A DNA stretch of 64,000 bases from SpSt-398 sp033762195 (GTDB lineage Bacteria > Bacteroidota > Bacteroidia > Chitinophagales > Chitinophagaceae), in contig JANRLV010000150.1 in the NCBI GenBank assembly GCA_033762195.1, positions 1 through 64,000 on the forward strand, in the 5' to 3' direction. Positions within the stretch are counted from its first letter, which is position 1. Each line of letters opens with the position of its first letter. The position numbers and the translations under genes are program-made. Below are positions 35,103-43,102 of this stretch, piece after piece. The notes beneath the pieces were generated by a model. That model worked only from the letters and a program-made list of their open reading frames with translations, was not told the DNA's origin and made no database searches.

Positions 35103-36608
35103 ATGCAACGCATTTTATTATTATCCTTTCTTTTTATATCCCTTTCAGGTGCAGCGCAACATAATGCCGGCAATAATGGCAAAGTGCTGATGATCGCGTC
35201 TAACCCTTCTGTTAGTCAACAAACAGGTTGGCCAATCGGGGTTTGGTTTGCCGAACTGGCTCACCCCTATTGGGTTTTTAGCGAAGCCGGTTATACGGTA
35301 GATATTGCCAGTCCCGACGGAGGTGCCCTGATCTTTGACAGCTTTAGTGATCCCGAAGACGCCAGCGCCTATGCTGCCTTCGATTACATATCACTGGGGT
35401 TTAAGAAAGATCCGGCCAAGATGGCTATGGTTCAGCAAACCTTGAAATTATCTTCCGTGAACCCGGATGATTACAAGGCCATATTTGTTTGTGGTGGACA
35501 GGGGCCGATGTACACTTTTTTCAATAACCAACCACTCCATGATTTTTTTACCCGGTTCTATCTGACGGGCAAGCCCACGGCGGCCATTTGCCATGGAACC
35601 TGTATTCTCCTTAAAGCCAAATTACCCAATGGAAAATTCTTGGTTGAGGGTAAAAAATGGACAGGATTCTCCTCCTCCGAAGAGCAATATGCCGATAATT
35701 ATGTAGGCAGGGCCATTCAACCATTTCGTATTGAAGATGAGGCACGCAAAATGCCGAATAGCCGGTATGTGACAGGTGCGCCCTTTTCAGCATTTGCTGT
35801 GCGCGACGGAAACCTTATCACGGGTCAACAACAGAATAGTGGTGCCGCTGCGGCCGAACTGGTTGTAAAAGCATTGGCGCAGGACAGGTCACGTTACCCC
35901 ACCTATGTTTTGGTACATGGTGCCTGGGCCGATGAAAGTGCCTGGGGTGCCATTCGCAATCAATTGGCCGTTCGGGCCAATGTGGAAGTGGTGAACCTGC
36001 CGGCACATGGTATTGATCTGCGTGATGGACGTAAGACCGGCCTGGCTGATTATGTAAAAACAGTAACCGAAGCTATCAACCGTCAACCCGGAAAAGTAAT
36101 CCTGGTAGGTCATTCCATGGCCGGGATGATCATTTCACAGGTAGCCGACCGTCTGCCGCAGAAGATCGATAAGCTGGTATATGTCTCGGCTTATCTCCCG
36201 CGAAATGGTGAATCAGCCGCCGGAATCACCAATGCCTTTCTCAACAATCAGCCGATCGAAGCTTTTCAGTTCAATGAGGATTATTCGCTTGTCAGTATCA
36301 AAAAGGAAATGTTACCAACGGTGGTCTGTGCGGATTGCCCGGAAGAAATGAAACAGATACTCGTGAAATACCATAAAGCAGAACCTGTAAAGGGCTTGAA
36401 TGATAAAGTGGTGCTGGGTACCAATTTTACGAAAGTGCCGAAATATTATATCAGCACAACTGAAGACTATGCTGTGCCTTACGCCTTGCAACAACAAATG
36501 ATCAGGAAGAATGGTACAGTGAAAAAGGTGTATGAAATGAAGACCTCGCATTTACCCTTTGTGGTACAACCACAGGAGTTTCTGCGTATACTAACAACGC
36601 TGAAATGA
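35103..36608 (+). CDS. Secreted fusion of DJ-1/PfpI domain and alpha/beta hydrolase
   Basis: A 501-residue protein from ATG 35103 (MQRILLLSF) with a signal peptide ending GAAQ. Residues 25-255 are a DJ-1/PfpI glutamine amidotransferase-like domain with the nucleophile Cys163 in AICHGTC. Residues 266-495 are an alpha/beta hydrolase with VLVHGAWADESAW, Ser338 in VGHSMAG and His near residue 485 in TSHLPFV, related to salicylate-esterase/hydroxynitrile-lyase-like enzymes. Both catalytic sites look intact. It is divergent from an HxlR regulator. Its stop overlaps the next gene's start by 4 bp. Confidence 0.87.
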   Translation: MQRILLLSFLFISLSGAAQHNAGNNGKVLMIASNPSVSQQTGWPIGVWFAELAHPYWVFSEAGYTVDIASPDGGALIFDSFSDPEDASAYAAFDYISLGFKKDPAKMAMVQQTLKLSSVNPDDYKAIFVCGGQGPMYTFFNNQPLHDFFTRFYLTGKPTAAICHGTCILLKAKLPNGKFLVEGKKWTGFSSSEEQYADNYVGRAIQPFRIEDEARKMPNSRYVTGAPFSAFAVRDGNLITGQQQNSGAAAAELVVKALAQDRSRYPTYVLVHGAWADESAWGAIRNQLAVRANVEVVNLPAHGIDLRDGRKTGLADYVKTVTEAINRQPGKVILVGHSMAGMIISQVADRLPQKIDKLVYVSAYLPRNGESAAGITNAFLNNQPIEAFQFNEDYSLVSIKKEMLPTVVCADCPEEMKQILVKYHKAEPVKGLNDKVVLGTNFTKVPKYYISTTEDYAVPYALQQQMIRKNGTVKKVYEMKTSHLPFVVQPQEFLRILTTLK

Positions 36609-37372
36609 GAATCCTTTTGCTTTGTGTCTTGCTGCTCTTTAACTGCGCAGTTCTGGCACAGCTCAATGAGAGTGATACCCTTCGCTGGCAGTTCCGGTCA
36701 ACCCTGACCGGAACTTTTCAGCAGGGGAATGTAGATCTGCTAGCGGCACGTTTGCGTGCTGATCTCACAACGGGCGCTGTTCAGCATTGGGTGTATAAAA
36801 CGCAGAACGCCGGACTTTACCAGGCATTTTATAAAAAAAAGGCCGACCTCGATCTGTTTAGCCGTCACTATATCTACTACAAACCGTTTCGCAGGGCCTA
36901 TCCCTTTGGGCTGTTTTATCTTTCCACCAATTACAGACGCAAGATAAATGGACGTTATTTTTTGGGAGGGGGTTATACGGTACAGTTGATGAAACAAGGG
37001 GGATCTATCATAAAACTATCGGGTTCTCTTGTGTATGAGCAAACCCGGTTTGCCGGCAAACAATTCAACCGACCGGAATGGAATAATACCTCTTTATTAT
37101 CTCTCTGGAGGGCTACGGTATATTCCAGTGGATCTTTTCACCTCAGCCAAAATAGGTGGCGCATCTATTATGAATTCTTTTTTCAGCCCGGTCTTAGTGA
37201 GAAACGGAACCATCGCTGGCAGGCAGATTCAGGTATTGAGTTCCCTCTGCGAAAGGGGTTCTCTTTTAATTTGAATTACCTGTTATCCTATGAGGACGTG
37301 GTCATTACCGGTGTTCGTCAACGTGATGCGCTCCTGAGTTTTGGCGTGGGCTATCAGGTGAGGCATAAGTAA
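36605..37372 (+). CDS. DUF481 outer-membrane barrel protein
   Basis: A 255-residue protein with a signal peptide (ends VLAQ) and a DUF481 barrel: alternating strands with aromatic ends (GTFQQGNVDLLAARLRADL, YIYYKPF, YQVRH at the C-terminus). Such proteins are small outer-membrane barrels of unknown role, possibly salt- or nutrient-stress linked. It starts at an ATGA overlap with the DJ-1/hydrolase gene, so it is translated with it. Confidence 0.83.
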   Translation: MRILLLCVLLLFNCAVLAQLNESDTLRWQFRSTLTGTFQQGNVDLLAARLRADLTTGAVQHWVYKTQNAGLYQAFYKKKADLDLFSRHYIYYKPFRRAYPFGLFYLSTNYRRKINGRYFLGGGYTVQLMKQGGSIIKLSGSLVYEQTRFAGKQFNRPEWNNTSLLSLWRATVYSSGSFHLSQNRWRIYYEFFFQPGLSEKRNHRWQADSGIEFPLRKGFSFNLNYLLSYEDVVITGVRQRDALLSFGVGYQVRHK

Positions 37373-37433
37373 AGAAATTCGGATCTTATTTTTTATTTGA
37401 AATAATTCCTCCCACAGCGGAACTTTGTGGGTT

Positions 37434-38504
37434 ATGAAGCTTGCTGTACTTGGCGCAGGTATGGTAGGGCGAGCGATAGCCCTTGACCTGGCCACCACAC
37501 ATGAGATCACATCCTTTGATCAGAATGCAGAAAACCTTTCCATTCTCTCCCGAAGGGATTCGCGTATTCGGACACGTAAAGAAGACCTGACCCGTTATGA
37601 TTCCTATCCGGAATGGTTAAGCGAATTTGACCTGGTGCTGACGGCGGTTCCCGGGTTCATGGGATATCGAACGCTGGAAGCTGTGATCAAGGCAGGAAAA
37701 TCGGTGGCCGATATTTCGTTCTTTCCCGAAGACGCACTTCAACTCGACGCCCTTGCCAAAGAAAAAGGAGTTACCGTGGTAACGGATGTGGGTGTGGCTC
37801 CCGGCATGAGCAACTTGATATTAGGACGGTACAATGAAGAAATGCGGGTCACCAATTTTGAATGTTATGTGGGAGGCTTGCCTGCCAATCCACACCCCCC
37901 TTATTTTTATAAAGCGCCTTTTTCTCCTATTGATGTCATTGAGGAATATATTCGACCGGCACGATTGAAAGAGAAAGGGAAGATCGTGGAAAAACCAGCC
38001 TTGACCGAGCGCGAGCTGATTGAATTTGATGAGGTGGGTACCCTGGAAGCATTTAATACCGACGGGCTCCGCAGTCTTCTGTTTACCATGCCTCATATAC
38101 CCGATATGAAAGAGAAGACCATGCGGTTTCCCGGTCATATCGACCTGATCCTGTCATTAAAAGAAGCCGGTTTTTTTGATACCAAAAAAATAATGGTACA
38201 GGGAAAAGAGATATCACCCCTGGAATTTACCTCGCGCATGCTGATCGACGATTGGAAACTGGGTGAGGAAGAACAGGAGTTTACCGTGATGCGCGTGATC
38301 GTAGAAGGAGAAAAAGAAGGGACAAAGAAAAGAATCGAATACAATTTACTTGACAGGTACGATCCGGTTTCCCGCTTGTCTTCAATGGCGCGTACTACGG
38401 GTTATACCTGTACCGCGGCTGCGCATTTGATACTACAGGGTTTGTTTGTGGAAAAAAGGCGTTTTTCCACCCGAGTTTGTAGGAAAGAGCAGGGTTTGTT
38501 TTGA
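37434..38504 (+). CDS. Saccharopine dehydrogenase-like protein, frameshifted near the 3' end
   Basis: A 356-residue reading frame from ATG 37434 (MKLAVLGAGMVGRAI) with the NAD(P)-binding Rossmann motif GAGMVGRAIA. Family blocks continue through VTDVGVAPGMSNL, the FYKAPFSPIDV domain and TTGYTCTAAA. It is likely a lysine-type or other amino-acid dehydrogenase. Past residue 340 (LFVEK) the family tail is lost: the A6 run at 38452-38457 shifts the frame, and the expected ending appears in the +1 register up to TAA 38554-38556. The displayed C-terminus (RRFSTRVCRK) is therefore not native. Confidence 0.85.
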   Translation: MKLAVLGAGMVGRAIALDLATTHEITSFDQNAENLSILSRRDSRIRTRKEDLTRYDSYPEWLSEFDLVLTAVPGFMGYRTLEAVIKAGKSVADISFFPEDALQLDALAKEKGVTVVTDVGVAPGMSNLILGRYNEEMRVTNFECYVGGLPANPHPPYFYKAPFSPIDVIEEYIRPARLKEKGKIVEKPALTERELIEFDEVGTLEAFNTDGLRSLLFTMPHIPDMKEKTMRFPGHIDLILSLKEAGFFDTKKIMVQGKEISPLEFTSRMLIDDWKLGEEEQEFTVMRVIVEGEKEGTKKRIEYNLLDRYDPVSRLSSMARTTGYTCTAAAHLILQGLFVEKRRFSTRVCRKEQGLF

Positions 38505-38556
38505 AAAAATTATGGACTACCTCAAGGAGAGGGGTGTGCATTGGAGGTTGAGCTAA
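38458..38556 (+). pseudogene. Out-of-frame true C-terminus of the saccharopine dehydrogenase-like gene
   Basis: After the A6 run the alternative frame reads GVFPPEFVGKSRVC, then FEKIMDYLKERGVHW, and stops with TAA at 38554-38556. This is the expected family tail (GVFPPE and YLKERGVxW). Removing one A from 38452-38457 restores the reading frame. The stop lies 2 bp before the end of the convergent nifU-like gene, as expected for an intact ancestor. Confidence 0.75.
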
Positions 38557-38558
38557 TT

Positions 38559-39155
38559 TTATTCCGCATCGGCCAGCACTTCCTTCACTTCCGGGATCAT
38601 TCGCTTCATCATGCCTTCGATACCGGCTTTGAGGGTGATCATGGAGGAGGGGCAACCGGAGCAGGAGCCTTGCATGGCGAGACTAACCGTTCCGTTTTCG
38701 TAGCTTTTGAATTGAATGGCGCCGCCGTCCATTTCAACAGCCGGGCGTACATAGTTATCGAGTAATTCTTTGATTCGTTTTACCACATCATCATCGTCAG
38801 CCGCCACTTCATTGGAGCTTTCCTGTTTTACCGCCGCCAGTTCTTCTTCATTCACCACGGTTTTTCCTTCTTCCAGGTATTGTTTCAGGAATTCACGAAT
38901 AGAGGGGATTACATCCGCCCAATCGGTGTCAGAGGTTTTCGACAGTGTTACAAAATTGCTGGCGATAAAGACCGCGCGGATGAAAGGGAACCCAAACAAT
39001 TCCACCGCCAAAGGCGAAGGTTTTGCACTCTCAATATCCGGGAAATCAACACTTTTACCCGGATAGAGCAGTTTGTTGGCCACAAACTTCATGGTCTCCG
39101 GATTTGGGGTCATTTCGGTATAGATACTGATGATGGGATTGCCTGTTTTGATCAT
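38559..39155 (-). CDS. NifU/Nfu-type iron-sulphur scaffold protein
   Basis: A 198-residue protein with an N-terminal Nfu_N domain (TPNPETMKFV, KSVDFPD) and a C-terminal NifU domain (YVRPAVEMDGGAIQF, CSGCPSS) that carries the CxxC for Fe-S cluster binding. Nfu proteins carry Fe-S clusters to target enzymes. Length is normal. The -7 element TACTTTTG at 39175-39182 fits a leader of about 20 nt. It stands alone on the minus strand. Confidence 0.93.
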   Translation of the reverse strand: MIKTGNPIISIYTEMTPNPETMKFVANKLLYPGKSVDFPDIESAKPSPLAVELFGFPFIRAVFIASNFVTLSKTSDTDWADVIPSIREFLKQYLEEGKTVVNEEELAAVKQESSNEVAADDDDVVKRIKELLDNYVRPAVEMDGGAIQFKSYENGTVSLAMQGSCSGCPSSMITLKAGIEGMMKRMIPEVKEVLADAE

Positions 39156-39174
39156 TGCACACGGTTTAGATATA

Positions 39175-39182
39175 CAAAAGTA
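39175..39182 (-). promoter_or_regulatory. Putative -7 element for the nifU-like gene
   Basis: The minus strand reads TACTTTTG, a full match to TAnnTTTG, 20 nt upstream of the ATG at 39155. No clear -33 partner is seen. Confidence 0.4.
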
Positions 39183-39258
39183 ACAAATCAGGTGGAGGGA
39201 TGTTTACGAAAGCCGGAAAGGAGGGAATTGAGACTTTAGGCTTATGGCTACCAGTTTT

Positions 39259-39364
39259 GCGGCGAATAATTCAGAATGCGGCAAATAATGGCTCTATTTG
39301 CCGCAAAGTATGCGGCGAATATTTGAAATTGCGCCGAATAGTGGCTATATTTGCCGCAAATGCA
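39259..39364 (+). promoter_or_regulatory. 53-bp tandem repeat with two dyads and the fic promoter
   Basis: Two units, 39259-39311 and 39312-39364, match at 41 of their first 49 positions. Each starts with GCGGCGAATA and holds a 27-bp dyad of 10-bp arms around a 7-nt spacer: the first (39278-39304) is perfect (GCGGCAAATA/TATTTGCCGC), the second (39331-39357) has two arm mismatches. The second dyad contains the -7 element TATATTTG (39346-39353), with TTTG at 39322-39325 exactly 20 bp upstream. The fic ATG is at 39360, just beyond it. This looks like an operator that controls fic, with a leaderless transcript. Confidence 0.75.
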
Positions 39365-40487
39365 ATCAAATGCTATATATATTTACCAGTTAAGGGGGTG
39401 GCCGAATTTCACCTGGAGCCAGGATGCTATCGAGCCGCTGCTCAATAAAGTTCGTATCAGGCATGCGCGTTTGATGGGCCGGATGGAGGGGATAGGGTTT
39501 TCCTTTCAGGAGGATGCAACTCTGACGATCCTGACACTTGACGTGGTAAAATCATCTGAAATTGAAGGCATGGTGTTGGATCCTTTACAGGTTCGGTCCT
39601 CCATTGCAAAGAGATTAGGCATTGATAGGGCCGGCCTTATTCAATCCGACAGAAGTGTGGAAGGTATAGTAGAGATGATGCTGGACGCTACTCAGCAATA
39701 CAAAAAACCCCTGACGCAGGAGAGAATACTTGGTTGGCAGTCATTGCTATTTCCTACTGGTTGGAGCGCTGGGAACAGAATCGTTGTTGGCGCCTGGCGA
39801 AATAATACCGTCAACGATCCCATGCAAGTCATATCTGGTATGTTGGGAAGGGAAAAGGTCCACTTTCAGGCACCGGACTCCGCCTTAATTCCAGATGAGA
39901 TGTATGCTTTTTTGAAATGGTTCAACGAAGACATAAGTGAGGACCCTTTAATAAAGGCAGCTATTGCCCATCTGTGGTTTGTGACCATTCACCCTTTTGA
40001 GGATGGTAATGGACGCATCACAAGGGCGATTGGAGATTTGCAACTTGCCCGGGCAGATGGAAGTTCAAAGCGGTTTTACAGCATGTCTGCCCAGATTCGA
40101 AAAGAAAGAAATAAATACTACGATGTACTGGAGCAAACGCAAAAAGGAAACCTTGATATTACGAAGTGGTTGGACTGGTTTCTGCATTGTCTTGACAGAG
40201 CGATTCAAGCCACAGAAGAAACGCTTGTAATTGTGTTGCGTAAAGCGGAGTTCTGGAAACAACATGTCGATACTTCCTTTAATGAAAGGCAGCGACACAT
40301 GCTCGACCAAATCATGGAAGAGTATGAGGGAAGAATCAATTCTTCCAATTGGGCTAAGAAGTGCAACGTGTCAACTGATACGGCGGTAAGGGACATTCAC
40401 GACCTTGTAGCGAAAGGGTTATTGGTAAAAGGACCGGAAGGCGGGAGGAGTACAAATTATTTGCCAACTTTCATCACCGGTTTATAA
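39360..40487 (+). CDS. fic: Fic-family protein with N-terminal DUF4172 and C-terminal winged helix
   Basis: A 375-residue protein starting at ATG 39360 (MQSNAIYIYQLRGWPNF), three codons inside a longer TTG frame. The N-terminal DUF4172 domain contains the inhibitory motif SSEIEG (S-x-x-x-E-G), as in class II Fic proteins. The Fic core has the intact active site HPFEDGNGRITR (about residues 205-216). A winged-helix DNA-binding domain ends the protein (about 315-365). Fic enzymes transfer AMP or related groups to Thr, Ser or Tyr of targets. A dyad ends at its start codon, and the C-terminal domain could bind it. It ends 6 bp into the convergent gene. Confidence 0.92.
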   Translation: MQSNAIYIYQLRGWPNFTWSQDAIEPLLNKVRIRHARLMGRMEGIGFSFQEDATLTILTLDVVKSSEIEGMVLDPLQVRSSIAKRLGIDRAGLIQSDRSVEGIVEMMLDATQQYKKPLTQERILGWQSLLFPTGWSAGNRIVVGAWRNNTVNDPMQVISGMLGREKVHFQAPDSALIPDEMYAFLKWFNEDISEDPLIKAAIAHLWFVTIHPFEDGNGRITRAIGDLQLARADGSSKRFYSMSAQIRKERNKYYDVLEQTQKGNLDITKWLDWFLHCLDRAIQATEETLVIVLRKAEFWKQHVDTSFNERQRHMLDQIMEEYEGRINSSNWAKKCNVSTDTAVRDIHDLVAKGLLVKGPEGGRSTNYLPTFITGL

Positions 40488-41120
40488 ATTAATTCCTTCC
40501 TCCTCCATTTCCGCAGTCAGCTTTTTTAGCCGTTCTACATGCTTCCCATATAACCAATGCACATACCATTTATTCAGCCAATAGCCTGGCAGGGTGAAAA
40601 TGGCGGCCAGTCCGATCCAGGCCAGGGCCGTTTGCCACCAGGCATAGGCAGGAGAGTGAAAGAAGATATTCTTTGGGATAAATGAAGGTATATGGATATA
40701 AAAAAGAAAACCCAGGTAAAGTATCGTAATGGGAAACAAAAGTGTGCCTGCCCATAAATAGATCTTCAGTAATTTTTCGAGTTTGCCCAAATGAAGGTTC
40801 AGGTTGCTGCGCACCTCACAGGTTACGCATTGCATGGTCTTGAGCAATCGGTCCTTTCGGAAAAAATAAAGAAGGTACACGAGTATAAGGGCCAGATATA
40901 ACCAGACTACATCCATCGTTTTTTCATTCCTCGTAACGATAAAATAAAGGATGACCGCGCCCAGGCTGAGAATCACTACAAGAAGTTCATATCGTAGTGT
41001 TCGCCTCATTTTGCCAAGGCTTGATCCTGATTGCCGCTTTACCATTTCCGAAAGCTTATCCAGATTGGTGGGCGAGGCTGGCTGGTTTTGCCACAATTGC
41101 TTGAGGTTATCCAATTCCAT
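40482..41120 (-). CDS. Membrane protein coupled to an ECF sigma factor, possible anti-sigma
   Basis: A 212-residue protein. About 40 residues of helical N-terminus (LDNLKQLWQNQ, KLSEMVKRQ) precede four membrane helices (about 45-65, 70-88, 120-140 and 160-180), then a C-terminal helix. It overlaps the sigma factor gene by 14 bp on the same strand, the usual layout for sigma and its anti-sigma factor. No zinc anti-sigma motif is visible, so the role is inferred from position. Confidence 0.6.
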   Translation of the reverse strand: MELDNLKQLWQNQPASPTNLDKLSEMVKRQSGSSLGKMRRTLRYELLVVILSLGAVILYFIVTRNEKTMDVVWLYLALILVYLLYFFRKDRLLKTMQCVTCEVRSNLNLHLGKLEKLLKIYLWAGTLLFPITILYLGFLFYIHIPSFIPKNIFFHSPAYAWWQTALAWIGLAAIFTLPGYWLNKWYVHWLYGKHVERLKKLTAEMEEEGINL

Positions 41121-41622
41121 CCGTTGTAATTTTTGATAGTTGACGTAATTTTTCTTTGATCCTGTTCATTTTCACACGCAAATTGTTTTGGTTGATACCC
41201 AGTACTTCTTCCATTTCATCATAACTGCGGTCATCGAGATAAAGCATCACAATGGCCCGGTCGATCTCCGACAGTTGAGCCACGGCCCGGTAGAGTTCGC
41301 GAAGCTTTTCTTCCTTTTCGCGCTCTTCGTTTGAATCGGCCACATCGTGAGGGATGGTGGCCGGGTAATCGATTTTAACCGAACGATTCTTTTTCCGAAT
41401 ACCGGTGATGGCCGTATTCAACGCGATCCGGTAAAGCCAGGTGCTGAATTTGGCATCTCCCCGAAAGCCGGGGTAGGCTTTCCAGAGCTGGGCCACGATC
41501 TCCTGAAAAAGATCTTCCCTGTCACCTGCCGAAGAGGTGTACAGATGGCAGACCTTATACAGGAGGGCCGTATTTTCCTGCAAAAGCATCAAAAATTCGT
41601 CTTGCCTACGTTGATCAATCAC
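41107..41622 (-). CDS. ECF RNA polymerase sigma factor
   Basis: A 171-residue sigma-70 family protein with a GTG start at 41622. Region 2 is seen as DREDLFQEIVAQLWKAY and FSTWLYRIALNTAI, and region 4 as LYLDDRSYDEMEEVLGINQ followed by LRVKMNRIKEKL. ECF sigma factors direct RNA polymerase to stress or envelope regulons and are usually held by an anti-sigma factor; the overlapping membrane protein gene is the candidate. Confidence 0.92.
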   Translation of the reverse strand: MIDQRRQDEFLMLLQENTALLYKVCHLYTSSAGDREDLFQEIVAQLWKAYPGFRGDAKFSTWLYRIALNTAITGIRKKNRSVKIDYPATIPHDVADSNEEREKEEKLRELYRAVAQLSEIDRAIVMLYLDDRSYDEMEEVLGINQNNLRVKMNRIKEKLRQLSKITTDGIG

Positions 41623-41838
41623 AGTTGGTTAGGTAATTCTGTTTTCATGTTAGTCGATGACCGGGTAGTTTTGTTACAAGTATAGTGGGTTGGTTTTCAG
41701 CTTTGAGCATGGCCCCATTTGCCAAGGACTTGCAAATCCTGACATTTCTGTCTATTTTTCCCCTTCCTTTCACGATCCGCCTCCCTGATTAACCCCATAT
41801 CCCCCGGAAAACAATTTACAGTTAAACCAGAGCATGCT

Positions 41839-42657
41839 ATGAAAAGGATCTGTTTCCTTCTTCTTCAGGTTGGCCTTATACTTTCCGCCCATTCCCAAAA
41901 AATGGAGTGGGAACTCCAATTAGGGACTTTCGGATATGCAGGTGACCTTACCCAATCTACTCCCAGTATTCATTCCCTTGGTCCGGCCGCGGGCCTGATC
42001 GTCCATTACCGCTTACATCCACAGGTATCGATTCGTGGGGGTGTGACCTATGGAACCGCCGGGGCACATGACAAGTATAATAAAGATACATTGCTGCAAC
42101 GCCGCAACCTGAGCTTTCGTACCGCCATTGCTGAAGGACACCTCGGTGTGGAAGTCAATCTCATCGACCCCGCCGATTCAAAAGTATATCCCTATGTATT
42201 TGCCGGCGTAGGTATTTATCATTTCAATCCCTATGCGATGGATGATGGGAATGAAAAGGTATTTCTAAAACCCCTCAGCACCGAAGGTCAGGGCCTTCCC
42301 GAATACCCGGAACGAAAGGAGTATAAACTGACCCAGTTTTCCGTGCCTTTTGGCGGGGGGTTGAAGATGAAAGTAAATGAACGATTTTCAGTTGGGTTTG
42401 AAATAGGCATCCGCAAAACATTTACTGACTACCTCGATGATGTAAGTACACGTTATATCAATTATAATATCCTCGATGCAAGAAAAGGCCCCAAAGCGGT
42501 TGAACTGGCTTTTCGTGGAATCACACCCGCCGGGGTACAAGCTGAACCGGTTACCGATGATATACGGGGTAATCCCAAAGAAAAAGATGTTTACTACTAC
42601 ATGGGGTTCAAGCTGATTTTTAGAAAAGGGCCATCCAAAAAAGCAACCGAAAAATAG
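41839..42657 (+). CDS. DUF6089 outer-membrane beta-barrel protein
   Basis: A 272-residue protein with a signal peptide (ends SAHSQ) and a barrel of about eight strands: WELQLGTFGYAGDL, YVFAGVGIYHFNP, QFSVPFGGGLKMKVN and YYYMGFKLIF at the C-terminus, the pattern of DUF6089 in Bacteroidota. It is likely an outer-membrane or outer-membrane-associated protein of unknown function. It is preceded by the divergent ECF sigma factor gene, so it may be under its control. Confidence 0.82.
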   Translation: MKRICFLLLQVGLILSAHSQKMEWELQLGTFGYAGDLTQSTPSIHSLGPAAGLIVHYRLHPQVSIRGGVTYGTAGAHDKYNKDTLLQRRNLSFRTAIAEGHLGVEVNLIDPADSKVYPYVFAGVGIYHFNPYAMDDGNEKVFLKPLSTEGQGLPEYPERKEYKLTQFSVPFGGGLKMKVNERFSVGFEIGIRKTFTDYLDDVSTRYINYNILDARKGPKAVELAFRGITPAGVQAEPVTDDIRGNPKEKDVYYYMGFKLIFRKGPSKKATEK

Positions 42658-42682
42658 CTCCGGATATATTTATTTTGCGGGC

Positions 42683-43036
42683 ATGAAGAAAATGTATCAT
42701 CTCGGTACTTGTACCACTTCGCAAGCTATTATCAAAGAGACGGGGATTGATAAAAAAGGTTTTGTTATGCAGGATATCAAAACCGAAAAGATCACACCGG
42801 CACAATTGGAGGAAATGAAGTCACTGACCGGATCATATGAATCTTTATTCAGCCGTCGCGCCCTGAAGTACAAAGAATGGGGTTTAAAGGACAAACAACT
42901 TACTGAGAAGGACTACCGTCAATATATACTCGATGAATACACGTTTCTCAAAAGACCGGTTGTGATCATCGGAAAAAAGATCTTTGTCGGCAGCGAAAAG
43001 AAAAACATAGCCGCCCTTAAAGCATCGCTGGACTGA
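42683..43036 (+). CDS. ArsC/Spx-family thioredoxin-fold protein
   Basis: A 117-residue protein of the ArsC/Spx/YffB family. The N-terminal active site is LGTCTTSQ, with a single Cys at about residue 9 and no second Cys in CxxC position, so it is not a classic glutaredoxin-linked arsenate reductase. RPVVIIGKKIFVG (about 89-101) completes the family. The role may be a redox regulator like Spx or a small thiol enzyme. It is a single-gene transcript downstream of the DUF6089 gene. Confidence 0.82.
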   Translation: MKKMYHLGTCTTSQAIIKETGIDKKGFVMQDIKTEKITPAQLEEMKSLTGSYESLFSRRALKYKEWGLKDKQLTEKDYRQYILDEYTFLKRPVVIIGKKIFVGSEKKNIAALKASLD

Positions 43037-43054
43037 TCAAATATTTCGTTTTTT

Positions 43055-43102
43055 GTAAACTTCAAATCCCCGAATCCGCCCAATCCTCAAATCCTGGTAA
43101 AA
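43055..43102. repeat. GGATT-word stretch after pcrA
   Basis: The minus strand carries GGATT and GGATTTG words, including ACCAGGATTTGAGGATTGGG, directly after the pcrA stop. This repeats the word set of the dnaN-end element at 15745-15837. Confidence 0.5.

Noticed and set aside
39200..39448. Frame across the fic operator
   Set aside because: It runs through the 53-bp tandem repeat and into fic in another frame; no protein evidence.
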